From NCBI RefSeq assembly GCF_027497355.1, contig NZ_CP114909.1:3553001-3617000 (forward strand): a stretch of DNA of 64,000 bases, given 5' to 3'. A program made the position numbers and the translations under genes. The notes below the pieces were generated by a model, which ran no database searches, had not been told where the DNA came from, and was given only the letters and a program-made list of their open reading frames with translations. Shown here one piece after another: positions 40,961-50,173 of this stretch (its first letter is position 1; each line of letters begins with the position of its first letter). Source of the stretch: Micromonospora sp. WMMA1947. GTDB taxonomy: Bacteria > Actinomycetota > Actinomycetes > Mycobacteriales > Micromonosporaceae.

Positions 40961-41689
40961 ATGGCCGAAGCACAGCAGGCCACCCGCCCGGCCGCGAAAC
41001 GGACGACCGCGAAGAGGACCGCCGCGGGCAGGACGACGACGGTCACCAAGGCGTCGCCGAACGCCTCGGGCGCCGGCGCCGGACGGGCACCGGCGAAGAA
41101 GGCGGCGGCCAAGAAGGCGGCCGCCAGAAAGGTCGTGTCGGCGGCGCGCAAGGCGCCGGCCAAGGCCACCACCACCAGGACGACCGCGAAGAAGACAGCG
41201 GCTCGTACGGCACCGGCCGGCCGGGCCACCGCCAAGAGCGCGCCGGCCAAGAAGACCACCGCGAAGAAGACGGCGGCGAAGAAGACCACGGCGGCGAAGA
41301 AGACAGCGGCGGCGACGAAGACCACGGCGGCCCGCAAGACCACGACGGCCCGGACCACCGCCACCGCGAAGAAGGCGCCGGCCCGCAAGACGACCACCGC
41401 GAAGAAGACGACGGCGGCCAAGAAGACCACCGGCGCGCGCAAGGTCACCGCGGCGGCGAAGAAGACCACCGCCGCGGCGAAGAAGGCGCCCGCGAAGAAG
41501 ACCACCGCCTCGACGCGTCCCACGGCGCGCAAGACGGCGGCGAAGAAGGCGCCCGCGCGCAAGACCACCACCGCGCGCAAGACCACCACCACGGCGAAGA
41601 AGACCACCGCCGCGAAGAAGGCGCCGGCCCGTAAGAGCACCGCCGCCAAGAGCACCACCGCACGCAAGGCGCCGGCCCGCCGCGCCTGA
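40961..41689 (+). CDS. Histone H1-like, Lys/Ala/Thr-rich DNA-binding protein
   Basis: A 242-residue protein composed almost wholly of Lys, Ala, Thr, Arg and Pro in irregular repeats of AKKTTA, ARKTT and KKAPA. It has no globular domain and a very high positive charge. Similar to bacterial H1-like or AlgP-type tails; it probably coats or condenses DNA. ATG 40961 follows AGGAAAGGG. The repetition makes the ORF prone to length change by slippage. Confidence 0.8.
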   Translation: MAEAQQATRPAAKRTTAKRTAAGRTTTVTKASPNASGAGAGRAPAKKAAAKKAAARKVVSAARKAPAKATTTRTTAKKTAARTAPAGRATAKSAPAKKTTAKKTAAKKTTAAKKTAAATKTTAARKTTTARTTATAKKAPARKTTTAKKTTAAKKTTGARKVTAAAKKTTAAAKKAPAKKTTASTRPTARKTAAKKAPARKTTTARKTTTTAKKTTAAKKAPARKSTAAKSTTARKAPARRA

Positions 41690-41724
41690 CGCCGTGGACA
41701 CCGCTCTCTCCCGGGGAGCGGAAC

Positions 41725-43188
41725 GTGCGGGTCGCTGTCAGGATTGAGCGCGTGGTGATCCGACGCGTACTGGCGCCCCGTATCGACTTCGGCGCGCTGC
41801 GCCGCGAGCTGGGACTGCCCGAGGGCTTCCCGGCCGCGGCGCAGCGCGAAGCCGACCTGGCCGCCGCCGCGCTGCCGCCGGCCGTCGCCGACCGGACCGA
41901 CATCCCGTTCGTCACCGTCGACCCGGCGACCTCGCGCGACCTCGACCAGGCCATGCACCTCACCCGCCGTCCCGGCGGCGGCTACCGCGTCCGGTACGCG
42001 ATCGCTGACGTCCTGACCCACGTACGCCTCGGTGGTGACCTGGAGGCCGAGACGTGGCGTCGGGGACAGACGGTCTACCTGCCCGACGGCAACGTGCCGT
42101 TGCACCCGCACACGCTCAGCGAGGGGGCGGCCAGCCTGCTGCCCGACGCCGACCGGGCCGCCGTGCTCTGGACCGTCGACCTGGACGCCGACGGCGGCAC
42201 GGTGGCGGTCACGCTGGAGCGGGCGCTGGTGCGCAGCCGGGCCAAGCTCGACTACGGCGGCGTACAGCGCGACGCCGACGCGGGGCGGCTGCCCGAGCCG
42301 ATCGCCCTGCTGCCCGAGATCGGGGCGCTGCTCACCGCCCGGGGCCTGACCCGGGGCGCGATCAACCTGCCGCTGCCGGAGCAGGACGTCGAGCCCGACG
42401 GGGACGGGTGGCGGCTGGTGCTGCGCGGCCCCGGCCCGATGGAGGAGCACAACGCGCAGATCTCGCTGCTGACCGGCATGGCCGCCGCCGACATCATGCT
42501 GGCCGGCCGGATCGGGCTGCTGCGCACCATGCCCCGTCCCCGCGCGGAGGCGGTCGAACGGCTGCGCCTCGCCGCCGGCCCGCTCGGCGTGCCCTGGCCG
42601 GACGGCACACCAGTGGGTCAGGTGCTCGACGGGCTGGACACCTCCCGGCCCCGGGTGGCCGCCTTCGTCGACCAGGCCGCCGAGCTGATGCGCGGCGCGG
42701 CGTACACCGCCTTCGACGGCGAGGTGCCCGAGCAGCCCGAGCACGGCGGCGTGGCCGCCGCGTACGCGCATGTCACGGCGCCGCTGCGCCGCCTGGCCGA
42801 CCGCTACGCCACCGAGGTCTGCCTGGCCCTGCACGAGGGCCGGGAGGTGCCCGAGCAGGTCCGGGCCGCGCTGCCGAAGCTGCCCGAGGTGATGGCTGCG
42901 ACCGACCGGACCGCCGGTGCGGCCACCCGGGGCGCCGTGGAACTGGCCGAGGCGGTGCTGCTCGCGCACCGGGTGGGGGAGACGTTCGAGGCGGCCGTGC
43001 TCGACGTGGACGAACCGCGCCCGGCGGGCAACGGCCGCCCGGGCCGCCCGCCCGGCGGCACGATCGCGCTCGACGAGCCGCCGGTACGCGCCCGCTGCAC
43101 CGGCGAGCTGCCGCTGGGCGAACGCGTCCGGGTACGGCTCACCGTCGCCGACCCGGTCCAGCGCCGGGTCGCCTTCGAACGGGCCTGA
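41725..43188 (+). CDS. RNB-domain ribonuclease (RNase II/R family)
   Basis: A 487-residue protein made essentially of the RNB catalytic domain. The active-site segment TVDPATSRDLDQAMHL holds the metal-binding aspartates; VRYAIADVLTHV, PHTLSEGAASLLPDADRAAVLWTV and AYAHVTAPLRRLADRYATEVCLAL are family hallmarks. The N-terminal cold-shock and C-terminal S1 domains of RNase R are absent or reduced, as in the short actinobacterial form. GTG 41725 has GGGGAG 6 nt upstream; GTG 41752 is an alternative. Confidence 0.88.
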   Translation: MRVAVRIERVVIRRVLAPRIDFGALRRELGLPEGFPAAAQREADLAAAALPPAVADRTDIPFVTVDPATSRDLDQAMHLTRRPGGGYRVRYAIADVLTHVRLGGDLEAETWRRGQTVYLPDGNVPLHPHTLSEGAASLLPDADRAAVLWTVDLDADGGTVAVTLERALVRSRAKLDYGGVQRDADAGRLPEPIALLPEIGALLTARGLTRGAINLPLPEQDVEPDGDGWRLVLRGPGPMEEHNAQISLLTGMAAADIMLAGRIGLLRTMPRPRAEAVERLRLAAGPLGVPWPDGTPVGQVLDGLDTSRPRVAAFVDQAAELMRGAAYTAFDGEVPEQPEHGGVAAAYAHVTAPLRRLADRYATEVCLALHEGREVPEQVRAALPKLPEVMAATDRTAGAATRGAVELAEAVLLAHRVGETFEAAVLDVDEPRPAGNGRPGRPPGGTIALDEPPVRARCTGELPLGERVRVRLTVADPVQRRVAFERA

Positions 43189-43254
43189 CCAGCGCGGCCA
43201 TTGTCACAGCATCGGGATGCACCGCACGCCGCCGTGCTTTGCGAGGATGTGCCC

Positions 43255-43953
43255 ATGGCTTATGACGCGACCACGCTGCCCGACGTCTCCGGGCTGACCG
43301 TCGGCATCATCGGTGGCACCGGCGACCAGGGACGGGGTCTCGCCTACCGGTTCGCCCGGGCCGGGCAGACCGTGCTGATCGGCTCCCGCACGGCGGAACG
43401 GGCCAACCAGGCCGCCGCCGAGATCGCCGCCCTGCCCGGGGTGGCCGACGGCGCTCTGGTCTCCGGCGGCGACAACGAGGACGTCGCGCGGCGCAGCGAC
43501 GTGGTGATCGTGGCGGTGCCGTGGGACGGGCACGCGGCCACCGTCGCCGCGCTCGCCGAGCCGCTGGTCGGCAAGATCGTGGTGGACTGCGTCAACCCGC
43601 TCGGCTTCGACAAGCAGGGCCCGTACGCGCTCACCGTCGACGAGGGCAGCGCCGTGCAGCAGGCCGCCGCGCTGCTGCCCGAGTCCCGGGTGTGCGCCGC
43701 GTTCAACCACGTCAGCGCGCCGCTGCTGGCCGACCCGGAGATCGACCGGATCGAGCTGGACGTGCTGATCTGCACCGAGGAGCGGGAACTCGTGGGTGTG
43801 GTCGGCGCGCTGGCCGCGCGGATCCCCGGCATGCGGGGCATCTACGCCGGGCGGCTGCGCAACGCCCACCAGATCGAGGCGTTCACCGCGAACCTGATCG
43901 CGATCAACAAGCGTTACAAGGCGCACGCCGGCATCCGCGTCACCGACGTCTGA
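43255..43953 (+). CDS. npdG: NADPH-dependent F420 reductase
   Basis: A 232-residue F420H2:NADP+ oxidoreductase-like protein. The Rossmann motif VGIIGGTGDQGRGLAYRFA is followed by the NADP-binding IGSRTAERA. DVVIVAVPWDGH, VVDCVNPLGFD, AFNHVSAPLLADP and the C-terminal RLRNAHQIEAFTANLIAINKRYKAHAGIRVTDV are characteristic. It connects the F420 and NADP pools in actinobacteria. It ends 40 bp before a family-C repeat facing panB. Confidence 0.88.
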   Translation: MAYDATTLPDVSGLTVGIIGGTGDQGRGLAYRFARAGQTVLIGSRTAERANQAAAEIAALPGVADGALVSGGDNEDVARRSDVVIVAVPWDGHAATVAALAEPLVGKIVVDCVNPLGFDKQGPYALTVDEGSAVQQAAALLPESRVCAAFNHVSAPLLADPEIDRIELDVLICTEERELVGVVGALAARIPGMRGIYAGRLRNAHQIEAFTANLIAINKRYKAHAGIRVTDV

Positions 43954-43991
43954 CGTGCGCGCCGCCGTCGCCGCGTGCGCCGCGGCGGCGT

Positions 43992-44050
43992 CTGTTAAGA
44001 AGGGGCCCCTCCTCTACGCCAGGCGTTAAGAAGGGGCCCTTCCTTACATC
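43992..44050. repeat. Dispersed repeat, family C, copy 3
   Basis: Two direct units TGTTAAGAAGGGGCCC (43992) and GCGTTAAGAAGGGGCCC (44022), each around a GGGCCC palindrome, between the convergent npdG and panB stops. Confidence 0.85.
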
Positions 44051-44056
44051 CATCCC

Positions 44057-44902
44057 TCAGAAGGTGTGCTCGGGGGCGGGGAACTCGCCGCCGCGTACCT
44101 CGTCGGCGAACCGGCGGGTCGCGTCCGTCAGCGCGCCCGCCAGGTCGGCGTAGCGCTTGACGAAGCGCGGCGCCCGCCCGGTACGCAGCCCGGCCATGTC
44201 CTGCCAGACCAGCACCTGCCCGTCGGTGTCCGGGCCGGCCCCGATCCCGACGGTGGGGATGGACAGCTCGGCGGTGACCCGCTTGGCCACCTCGCCCGGC
44301 ACCATCTCCAGCACCACGGCGAACGCGCCCGCCTCGGCCACCGCCCGCGCGTCGGCGAGCACCTCCTCGGCGGCCTCGCCCCGGCCCTGCACCCGGTAGC
44401 CGCCGAGCGTGTGCTCGCTCTGCGGGGTGAAACCGATGTGTGCCATCACCGGGATGCCGGCGCCGGTGATCGCCTCGATCTGGGCGGCGCAGCGCCGCCC
44501 GCCCTCCAGCTTCACCGCGTGGCAGCCGCCCTCCTTCATGAACCGCACCGCGGTGCGCAGCGCCTGCGCCGGGCCTTCCTCGTACGAGCCGAACGGCAGG
44601 TCGCCGACGATCAGCGAGTGCTTCGTGGCCCGCACCACGGCACGTACCAGCGGCAGCAGTTCCTCGGCGGTCACCGGCAGCGTGGTCTCGTAGCCGAAGA
44701 CGTTGTTCGCCGCGGAGTCGCCGACCAGCAGCACCGGGATCCCCGCCTGGTCGAAGATCGAGGCCGTGTACTGGTCGTACGAGGTGAGCATCGCCCACCG
44801 CTCGCCGCGCTCCTTGGCGGCGATCAGGTCGCGGGTGCGTACCCGCCGGGTGGCCGGCCCGCCGTAGAGCGCGGTCACCTCGGCCGGGGTGGACTCCACC
44901 AT
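44057..44902 (-). CDS. panB: 3-methyl-2-oxobutanoate hydroxymethyltransferase
   Basis: A 281-residue PanB, first enzyme of pantothenate synthesis (ketoisovalerate plus methylene-THF to ketopantoate). TIM-barrel motifs: [64 protein letters not shown] and the metal and substrate residues in [13 protein letters not shown] 44902 has GGAAGGAG upstream. Its presence next to nadE and glnA2 parallels the mycobacterial panB neighbourhood. Confidence 0.95.
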   Translation of the reverse strand: MVESTPAEVTALYGGPATRRVRTRDLIAAKERGERWAMLTSYDQYTASIFDQAGIPVLLVGDSAANNVFGYETTLPVTAEELLPLVRAVVRATKHSLIVGDLPFGSYEEGPAQALRTAVRFMKEGGCHAVKLEGGRRCAAQIEAITGAGIPVMAHIGFTPQSEHTLGGYRVQGRGEAAEEVLADARAVAEAGAFAVVLEMVPGEVAKRVTAELSIPTVGIGAGPDTDGQVLVWQDMAGLRTGRAPRFVKRYADLAGALTDATRRFADEVRGGEFPAPEHTF

Positions 44903-45021
44903 GACAATCTCCTTCCTCGAGGCCGCGCACGCGGTCCCCGGGTTCCCCGCGATCGTCGCACCGGGCGGCGGGCCGCGGGCAGGTCGCAGTGGAGGATGTC
45001 ACTCCCCGGCCGGGGGAACGG

Positions 45022-46779
45022 TCAGCCGTCCTCGCGCCAGCGGTTGGTGATCGGCAGCCGCCGGTCCCGCCCGAACGCCTTCATGGAGATCTTGGTGCCG
45101 GGCGCCGACTGCCGTCGCTTGTACTCGGCGGTATCCACCATCCGCAGCACCTTGTCCACCACGGCCGGGTCGTGGCCGGACTCGACCAGGCCGTCGCGGC
45201 CCAGGTCACCGTCGACGTAGCCGATCAGGATCGGGTCGAGCACGTCGTAGTCGGGCAGCGTGTCGCTGTCGAGCTGGCCGGGGCTCAGCTCGGCCGACGG
45301 CGGCTTGCCGATCGAGTTCTCCGGGATCGGCGGCGTCTGCCCGCGCCGTGCCGCGTCCGCGTTGCGCCACTTCGCCAGCCGCCACACCAGCGTCTTCCAG
45401 ACGTCCTTGACCGGGTTGTAGCCGCCCACCGAGTCGCCGTAGAGCGTCGAGTAGCCCACCGCCAGCTCGCTCTTGTTGCCGGTGGTGAGCACCAGGTGGC
45501 CCTCCTGGTTCGACAGCGCCATCAGGATCACGCCGCGGACCCGGGCCTGGAGGTTCTCCACCGCCACCCCGGACAGCGACATATTCGCCAGGAACGAGTC
45601 CACCATCGGCTGGATCGGCTCGACCCGGTAGTCCAGGCCGGTGCGCTTCGCCAGGTCCTCGGCGTCGGTGCGGGAGTGCTCGGAGGAGTGCTGGCTGGGC
45701 ATCGAGACGCCGACGACCCGGTCCGGGCCGACCGCGTCCACCGCGATGGCCGCGGCCACCGCCGAGTCGATGCCGCCGGACAGGCCGAGCACCACCGACG
45801 GGAAGCGGTTCTTGTCGACGTAGTCACGCAGGCCCAGCACCAGCGCGTGCCACACCTCGGCCTCGTCGGCGACCGGTTCGATGATGCCGCCGTCCGCCGC
45901 CGGTCCGGTCGGCGCGGCCGGGATCGCCGGGATCTCGTGGCGGACCACGCGCATCCCGTCGGTCAGCGCGCCGGTCCCGCCGGGCGTACCGGCCGCCGGC
46001 AGCTCCAGGTCGTGCACCACCAGGTGCTCGACGAACTGCGGCGCCCGGGTCAGCAGCGTGCCGTCCGCGGTGACGATCATCGAGTCGCCGTCGTAGACCA
46101 GCTCGTCCTGGCCGCCGACCATGTTCACGTACGCGATGGGGGCGCCGGCCTCGGCGGCGCGCCGACGCACCAGCGGCAGCCGCACGTCGTCCTTGTTCAG
46201 CTCGTACGGCGAGGCGTTGATGCTCAGCACCAGCCCGACGCCGGCCTCCCGGGCCACCGCGAACGGGCCGCCGGCCTGCCACAGGTCCTCGCAGATGGTC
46301 AGCGCCACGTCGACCCCGCCGACGCGCACCACGGTCAGTGTGTCGCCGGGGACGAAGTAGCGGTCCTCGTCGAAGACGCCGTAGTTGGGCAGGTGGTGCT
46401 TGAAGTAGGTGGCCACCACCTCGCCCCGGTGCAGCACCGCCGCCGCGTTGCGGGCGCCCCGGCCCGGCTGGGCGTCGGCGCTGACCTGCGGAGGGCCGTC
46501 CGCGTCCAGGTAGCCGACCATCACCGGCAGGTCACCGAGGCCGTCGGCGGCCAGGTCGGCGGCGAGCCGGTGCAGCGCGGCACGGGACGCGGCCACGAAC
46601 GAGCGGCGGAACACCAGGTCCTCGACCGGGTAACCGGTGAGCATCAGCTCGGGGAACAGGACGAGTTGGGCGCCGGCGTCGGCGGCCTGACGACTCCACG
46701 AGCGGACCAGGCCGGCGTTGCCGGCGAGGTCGCCTACCGTCGGGTTGACCTGGCACAGGGCGAGACGCAGGGTGGGCAT
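45022..46779 (-). CDS. nadE: Glutamine-hydrolysing NAD+ synthase
   Basis: A 585-residue two-domain enzyme. The N-terminal nitrilase-type glutaminase (residues 1-280) has LFPELMLTGYPVEDLV (Glu), the Lys segment YFKHHLPNYGVFDEDRYF and the nucleophile in VALTICEDLW. The C-terminal NAD synthase domain has the PP-loop VVLGLSGGIDSAVAAAIAVDA and KSELAVGYSTLYGDSVGGYNPVKD. It amidates nicotinate adenine dinucleotide with glutamine-derived ammonia. It is divergent from glnA2. Confidence 0.95.
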   Translation of the reverse strand: MPTLRLALCQVNPTVGDLAGNAGLVRSWSRQAADAGAQLVLFPELMLTGYPVEDLVFRRSFVAASRAALHRLAADLAADGLGDLPVMVGYLDADGPPQVSADAQPGRGARNAAAVLHRGEVVATYFKHHLPNYGVFDEDRYFVPGDTLTVVRVGGVDVALTICEDLWQAGGPFAVAREAGVGLVLSINASPYELNKDDVRLPLVRRRAAEAGAPIAYVNMVGGQDELVYDGDSMIVTADGTLLTRAPQFVEHLVVHDLELPAAGTPGGTGALTDGMRVVRHEIPAIPAAPTGPAADGGIIEPVADEAEVWHALVLGLRDYVDKNRFPSVVLGLSGGIDSAVAAAIAVDAVGPDRVVGVSMPSQHSSEHSRTDAEDLAKRTGLDYRVEPIQPMVDSFLANMSLSGVAVENLQARVRGVILMALSNQEGHLVLTTGNKSELAVGYSTLYGDSVGGYNPVKDVWKTLVWRLAKWRNADAARRGQTPPIPENSIGKPPSAELSPGQLDSDTLPDYDVLDPILIGYVDGDLGRDGLVESGHDPAVVDKVLRMVDTAEYKRRQSAPGTKISMKAFGRDRRLPITNRWREDG

Positions 46780-46894
46780 GCCTCCATCTTCCCCCAGCCG
46801 TCCGGGCCGAATCCGACAGGTCGCGGGATACCGGGGCGGCCGGCCGCGCGTCCCGGCGGGCCGGACACGGCGGGACGGCCGGCCGGGGGTAGGC

Positions 46895-46910
46895 GTAACG
46901 TCGGCGTAAC
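46895..46910. promoter_or_regulatory. Possible GlnR half-sites GTAAC-n6-GTAAC upstream of glnA2
   Basis: Two GTAAC pentamers 11 bp apart, 75-90 bp before GTG 46985. This fits the spacing of GlnR sites, but only two half-sites are seen and the second is GTAAC, not GAAAC. Confidence 0.4.
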
Positions 46911-46984
46911 GAGCCCGGTGGAGACTGGGCGGTCAGGCCGGGCCGGCCCGACCGGTGCGGACGTACGTGTCACGAGGGGTGGAA

Positions 46985-48334
46985 GTGGACCGTCAGCAGG
47001 AGTTCGTCCTCCGCACGCTGGAAGAGCGGGACATCCGTTTCGTCCGGCTGTGGTTCACCGATGTGCTCGGCACGCTCAAGAGCGTCTCGGTGGCCCCGGC
47101 GGAGCTGGAGGCGGCCTTCGACGAGGGAATCGGGTTCGACGGCTCCGCGATCGAGGGCTTCGCCCGGGTCTTCGAGTCGGACATGGTGGCCATGCCGGAC
47201 CCGACCACGTTCCAGGTCTTCCCGTTCGAGGGCGGGGTGAGCGGCGAGAGCGCCCGGATGTTCTGCGACATCTCGCTGCCCGACGGCAGCCCGTCGTGGG
47301 CCGACCCGCGGCACGTGCTGCGCCGGATGCTCTCCCGGGCCGCCGACAAGGGCTTCACCTTCTACACCCACCCGGAGATCGAGTTCTTCCTGCTGGAGAA
47401 CGGTCCGCAGGACGGCTCGGTGCCGATCCCGGTGGACACCGGCGGCTACTTCGAGCACACCACGCACGCCGTCGCGCGGGACTTCCGCCGCCAGGCCGTG
47501 CTGGCGCTGGAGCGGATCGGCATCTCGGTGGAGTACAGCCACCACGAGGTCGCCCCCGGCCAGCAGGAGATCGACCTGCGCTACGCCGACGCGCTCACCA
47601 CCGCCGACAACATCATGACGTTCCGACACGTGGTGAAGGAGGTGGCGCTCTCCACCGGTGTGCAGGCCAGCTTCATGCCGAAGCCGTTCACCGACCAGCC
47701 GGGCAGCGGCATGCACACGCACCTGTCGCTGTTCGAGGGGGAGCGCAACGCGTTCCACGACGCCGGTGACCCGATGAAGCTGTCGAAGGTCGCCAAGTCG
47801 TTCATCGCCGGTCTGCTCACCCACGCCCGGGAGTACACCGCGGTCACGAACCAGTGGGTGAACTCGTACAAGCGGCTGTTCCCGCAGGCGCTGCCGGACC
47901 GGATCACCGAGAGCCCCGCGTACGTCTGCTGGGGTCACCTGAACCGGTCCGCGCTGGTGCGGGTGCCCGCGTACGGCAAGCCGAACTCGGCCCGGGTCGA
48001 GGTGCGTTCGCTGGACTCCGCGACCAACCCCTACCTGGCGTTCGCGGTGATGCTCGGCGCCGGCCTCAAGGGCATCGAGGAGGGCTACGAGCTGCCCCCC
48101 GGCGCCGAGGACGACGTCTGGTCGCTGAGCAGCGCCGAGCGCCGCGCCATGGGCTACGAGGCGCTGCCGGAGAACCTGGCCGAGGCGATCGACGTGATGG
48201 CCGGCTCGGAGCTGGTGGCCGAGGTGCTCGGCGAGCACGTTTTCGACTTCTTCCTCCGCAACAAGCGCTCCGAGTGGGAGCAGTACCGCCGCGAGGTCAC
48301 CCCGTACGAGCGGCAGCGCTACCTCTCGCTCTAG
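46985..48334 (+). CDS. glnA2: Glutamine synthetase, GlnA2 type
   Basis: A 449-residue type I glutamine synthetase fold. Signatures: LWFTDVLGTLKSV, GFDGSAIEGFARVFESDM, PEIEFFLLENG (metal Glu), YSHHEVAPGQQEIDLRY, ATP site FMPKPFTDQPGSGMHTHLSLF, and RVEVRSLDSATNPYLAF. The region equivalent to the adenylylation loop reads GYELPPGAEDD, so the tyrosine is kept but its context differs from glnA. Length matches mycobacterial GlnA2. GTG 46985 follows GAGGGGTGGAA. It may serve glutamine synthesis or a related gamma-glutamylation. Confidence 0.9.
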   Translation: MDRQQEFVLRTLEERDIRFVRLWFTDVLGTLKSVSVAPAELEAAFDEGIGFDGSAIEGFARVFESDMVAMPDPTTFQVFPFEGGVSGESARMFCDISLPDGSPSWADPRHVLRRMLSRAADKGFTFYTHPEIEFFLLENGPQDGSVPIPVDTGGYFEHTTHAVARDFRRQAVLALERIGISVEYSHHEVAPGQQEIDLRYADALTTADNIMTFRHVVKEVALSTGVQASFMPKPFTDQPGSGMHTHLSLFEGERNAFHDAGDPMKLSKVAKSFIAGLLTHAREYTAVTNQWVNSYKRLFPQALPDRITESPAYVCWGHLNRSALVRVPAYGKPNSARVEVRSLDSATNPYLAFAVMLGAGLKGIEEGYELPPGAEDDVWSLSSAERRAMGYEALPENLAEAIDVMAGSELVAEVLGEHVFDFFLRNKRSEWEQYRREVTPYERQRYLSL

Positions 48335-48345
48335 ATCGTTGTGGC

Positions 48346-48373
48346 GCGGTGCCGCTATCGTCTGCGGCACCGC
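48346..48373 (+). terminator. Hairpin after glnA2 (10-bp perfect stem)
   Basis: GCGGTGCCGC (48346-48355) pairs with GCGGCACCGC (48364-48373), loop 8 nt, 11 bp after the stop. A second hairpin (48371-48378 with 48385-48392) shares three bases with it, so the two partly exclude each other. Confidence 0.65.
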
Positions 48374-48413
48374 CCGGCACCTCCGCCGGGCGGCGTGAGC
48401 CGGGGAGGCGTTG

Positions 48414-48839
48414 GTGCTGGGAGATCTGCTCGACGGGGCGTGGCAGAGCATCGTGTTCGGGCTGGTCGGGGTGGCGCTGATGGCCGCCGGGTTCCTGCTC
48501 GTCGACCTGCTCACCCCGGGCAAGCTGCGGGAGCTGATCTGGGTACGCCGCAACGGCAACGCCGCGCTGCTGCTCGCCGCCAACCAGCTCGGCATCGCCG
48601 GCATCGTCTTCACCGCTGTGCTGACCAGCTACAGCTCGTTCACGAAGGGCCTGGCGTCCACAGTGGTGTTCGGGCTGGTCGGCCTGCTGGTGATGGCGGT
48701 GGCCTTCCTGGTGCTGGACCTGCTCACCCCGGGCAAGCTGGGCGACGTCATCGCCGCCGACGAGCCGCACCCGGCCGCCAGGGTCAGCGCCGCCACCCAC
48801 TTCGGCGCCGCGCTGATCGTCTGCGCCTGCATCGCCTGA
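48414..48839 (+). CDS. DUF350 membrane protein
   Basis: A 141-residue protein with four membrane helices arranged as two repeats: IVFGLVGVALMAAGFLLVDLLTPGKL and VVFGLVGLLVMAVAFLVLDLLTPGKL. That is the DUF350 internal duplication with the conserved DLLTPGKL ends. GTG 48414 follows GGGGAGG. Function unknown; actinobacterial DUF350 genes are often near stress or phage-shock genes, but not here. Confidence 0.85.
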   Translation: MLGDLLDGAWQSIVFGLVGVALMAAGFLLVDLLTPGKLRELIWVRRNGNAALLLAANQLGIAGIVFTAVLTSYSSFTKGLASTVVFGLVGLLVMAVAFLVLDLLTPGKLGDVIAADEPHPAARVSAATHFGAALIVCACIA

Positions 48840-48859
48840 GCGGTGTCGTACCCCCGGGT

Positions 48860-48865
48860 TAGCGT
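48860..48865 (+). promoter_or_regulatory. -10 box TAGCGT of leaderless WYL gene
   Basis: TAGCGT lies 6 nt before GTG 48872; no Shine-Dalgarno. Confidence 0.5.
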
Positions 48866-48871
48866 CCGGGG

Positions 48872-49564
48872 GTGAACCGCACCGATCGCCTCTACGCCCT
48901 GGTCGAGGAGCTGCGGGCGGTGTCGCCGCGCCCGCGCAGCGCGAGCTGGCTGGCCCGCCGATTCGAGGTGAGCACCCGCACCGTCGAGCGCGACATCTCC
49001 GCGTTGCAGGGCACCGGGGTGCCGATCTGGGCCGAGCCGGGCCGCACCGGCGGCTACGCGGTCGACCGGGCCCGCACGTTGCCGCCGGTCAACCTGACAC
49101 CGGCCGAGGCGGTGGCGATGGCCGTCGCGCTGCACCGGCTCGGCGGTTCCCCGTTCGCCCCGGCGGCGGGCGCCGCGCTGCGCAAGCTGGTCGCGGTGAT
49201 GCCGCCGGCCGATGTGGCCGAGGCGCACCGGCTCGCCGGCCGGGTGCACCTGGTCGGCGACGGACCGGGCACGCCCGTCCCGGCCGCCGTCGCCGACGCG
49301 GTCGCCGCCGGGCGGGTGCTGCGCCTGCGGTACGCCGACCGCGGCGGCGCCGATTCGGTACGCGACGTGGAGCCGCTCGCCTATCTGGGCAACTCGGTGC
49401 ACTGGTACCTGGTCGCCTGGTGCCGGCTGCGCGACGGTGTGCGTTGCTTCCGCACCGACCGGATCCGCTCGGTGCACCCGCTGGCCGAGCCGGTGACCCG
49501 GGAGTGGCGTCCCGGCGACCTCGACGTGCCGGTCGACCGGGTGCGCCCGCTCACCCTGGTCTGA
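48872..49564 (+). CDS. HTH-WYL transcriptional regulator
   Basis: A 230-residue protein: DeoR-type winged helix (RLYALVEELRAVSPRPRSASWLARRFEVSTRTVERDISALQ), then a WYL domain with PLAYLGNSVHWYLVAWCRLRDGVRCFRTDRI. WYL domains sense nucleic acid or other ligands. This short form without WCX, next to a glyoxalase-like gene, is a frequent actinobacterial pair in which the regulator controls the VOC gene. Confidence 0.9.
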   Translation: MNRTDRLYALVEELRAVSPRPRSASWLARRFEVSTRTVERDISALQGTGVPIWAEPGRTGGYAVDRARTLPPVNLTPAEAVAMAVALHRLGGSPFAPAAGAALRKLVAVMPPADVAEAHRLAGRVHLVGDGPGTPVPAAVADAVAAGRVLRLRYADRGGADSVRDVEPLAYLGNSVHWYLVAWCRLRDGVRCFRTDRIRSVHPLAEPVTREWRPGDLDVPVDRVRPLTLV

Positions 49565-49660
49565 TTCGGATGGAAACACCGACAGGACGCTGTCGTGTGC
49601 CGGCACCACGCTGAATCCTGACGACGCCGGCGACCGCCGGCGCGAACCTCAGGAGGCAGC

Positions 49661-50026
49661 ATGTCCAGCACGCCCGTGACCTGGTTCGAGATCGGCTCCG
49701 ACCGGCCGGACGAGGCGCAGCGGTTCTACGCCGACCTGTTCGGCTGGAGTTTCGAGGAACAGGGCGGCCCGGCCGGGTCGTACCGGCAGACGGCGGCCGG
49801 CGGTGAGCGGGGGATCGGCGGCGCGATCCGGGGCACCGACACCGGCAACTACGCGATCTTCTACGCCGAGGTGGCGGACGTCGCGGAGACCTGCCGCCGG
49901 GCCGAGGCGACCGGCGGTGTCGTGGTGACGGCGCCGGTGACCACGCCCGCCGGCCTGGTGCGCGCCCTGCTGCGCGACCCGTCGGGCAATCTGCTCGGCG
50001 TCTTCACCCCGCCCGCCGAGGGCTGA
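49661..50026 (+). CDS. VOC/glyoxalase-family protein
   Basis: A 121-residue single VOC domain: VTWFEIGSDRPDEAQRFYADLFGWSFEEQ, NYAIFYAEVADVAETCRRAEATGG and RDPSGNLLGVFTPP. Metal-ligand positions are mostly replaced by hydrophobic residues, as in many antibiotic-binding or unknown VOC proteins. AGGAGG lies 5 nt before ATG 49661. Probably regulated by the upstream WYL protein. Confidence 0.88.
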   Translation: MSSTPVTWFEIGSDRPDEAQRFYADLFGWSFEEQGGPAGSYRQTAAGGERGIGGAIRGTDTGNYAIFYAEVADVAETCRRAEATGGVVVTAPVTTPAGLVRALLRDPSGNLLGVFTPPAEG

Positions 50027-50075
50027 CAGCACGTCGGGTGTGGTCGTCGTCGGGACTGCCGTACCGGAACGGCTT

Positions 50076-50105
50076 GGTGGCGGTGCCCGTTCGGGCACCG
50101 CCACC
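50076..50105. terminator. Bidirectional terminator, 14-bp perfect arms
   Basis: GGTGGCGGTGCCCG (50076-50089) and CGGGCACCGCCACC (50092-50105) lie between the convergent VOC and secreted-protein genes. Confidence 0.75.
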
Positions 50106-50173
50106 GGGGGTGGCCCCGCTCAGCTCCGGCCAGGAGGAGGGAACGGCCGGTGAGGGGCGGCGGGGCCACCGCG

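Noticed and set aside
44989..47769. Plus-strand open frame of over 900 codons across panB, nadE and glnA2
   Set aside because: It runs antisense to nadE and out of frame through glnA2; both real genes have complete catalytic motifs.
48346..48392. Two overlapping hairpins after glnA2 considered as an attenuator for DUF350
   Set aside because: They share only three bases and there is no leader peptide or known ligand motif, so a simple terminator is more likely.
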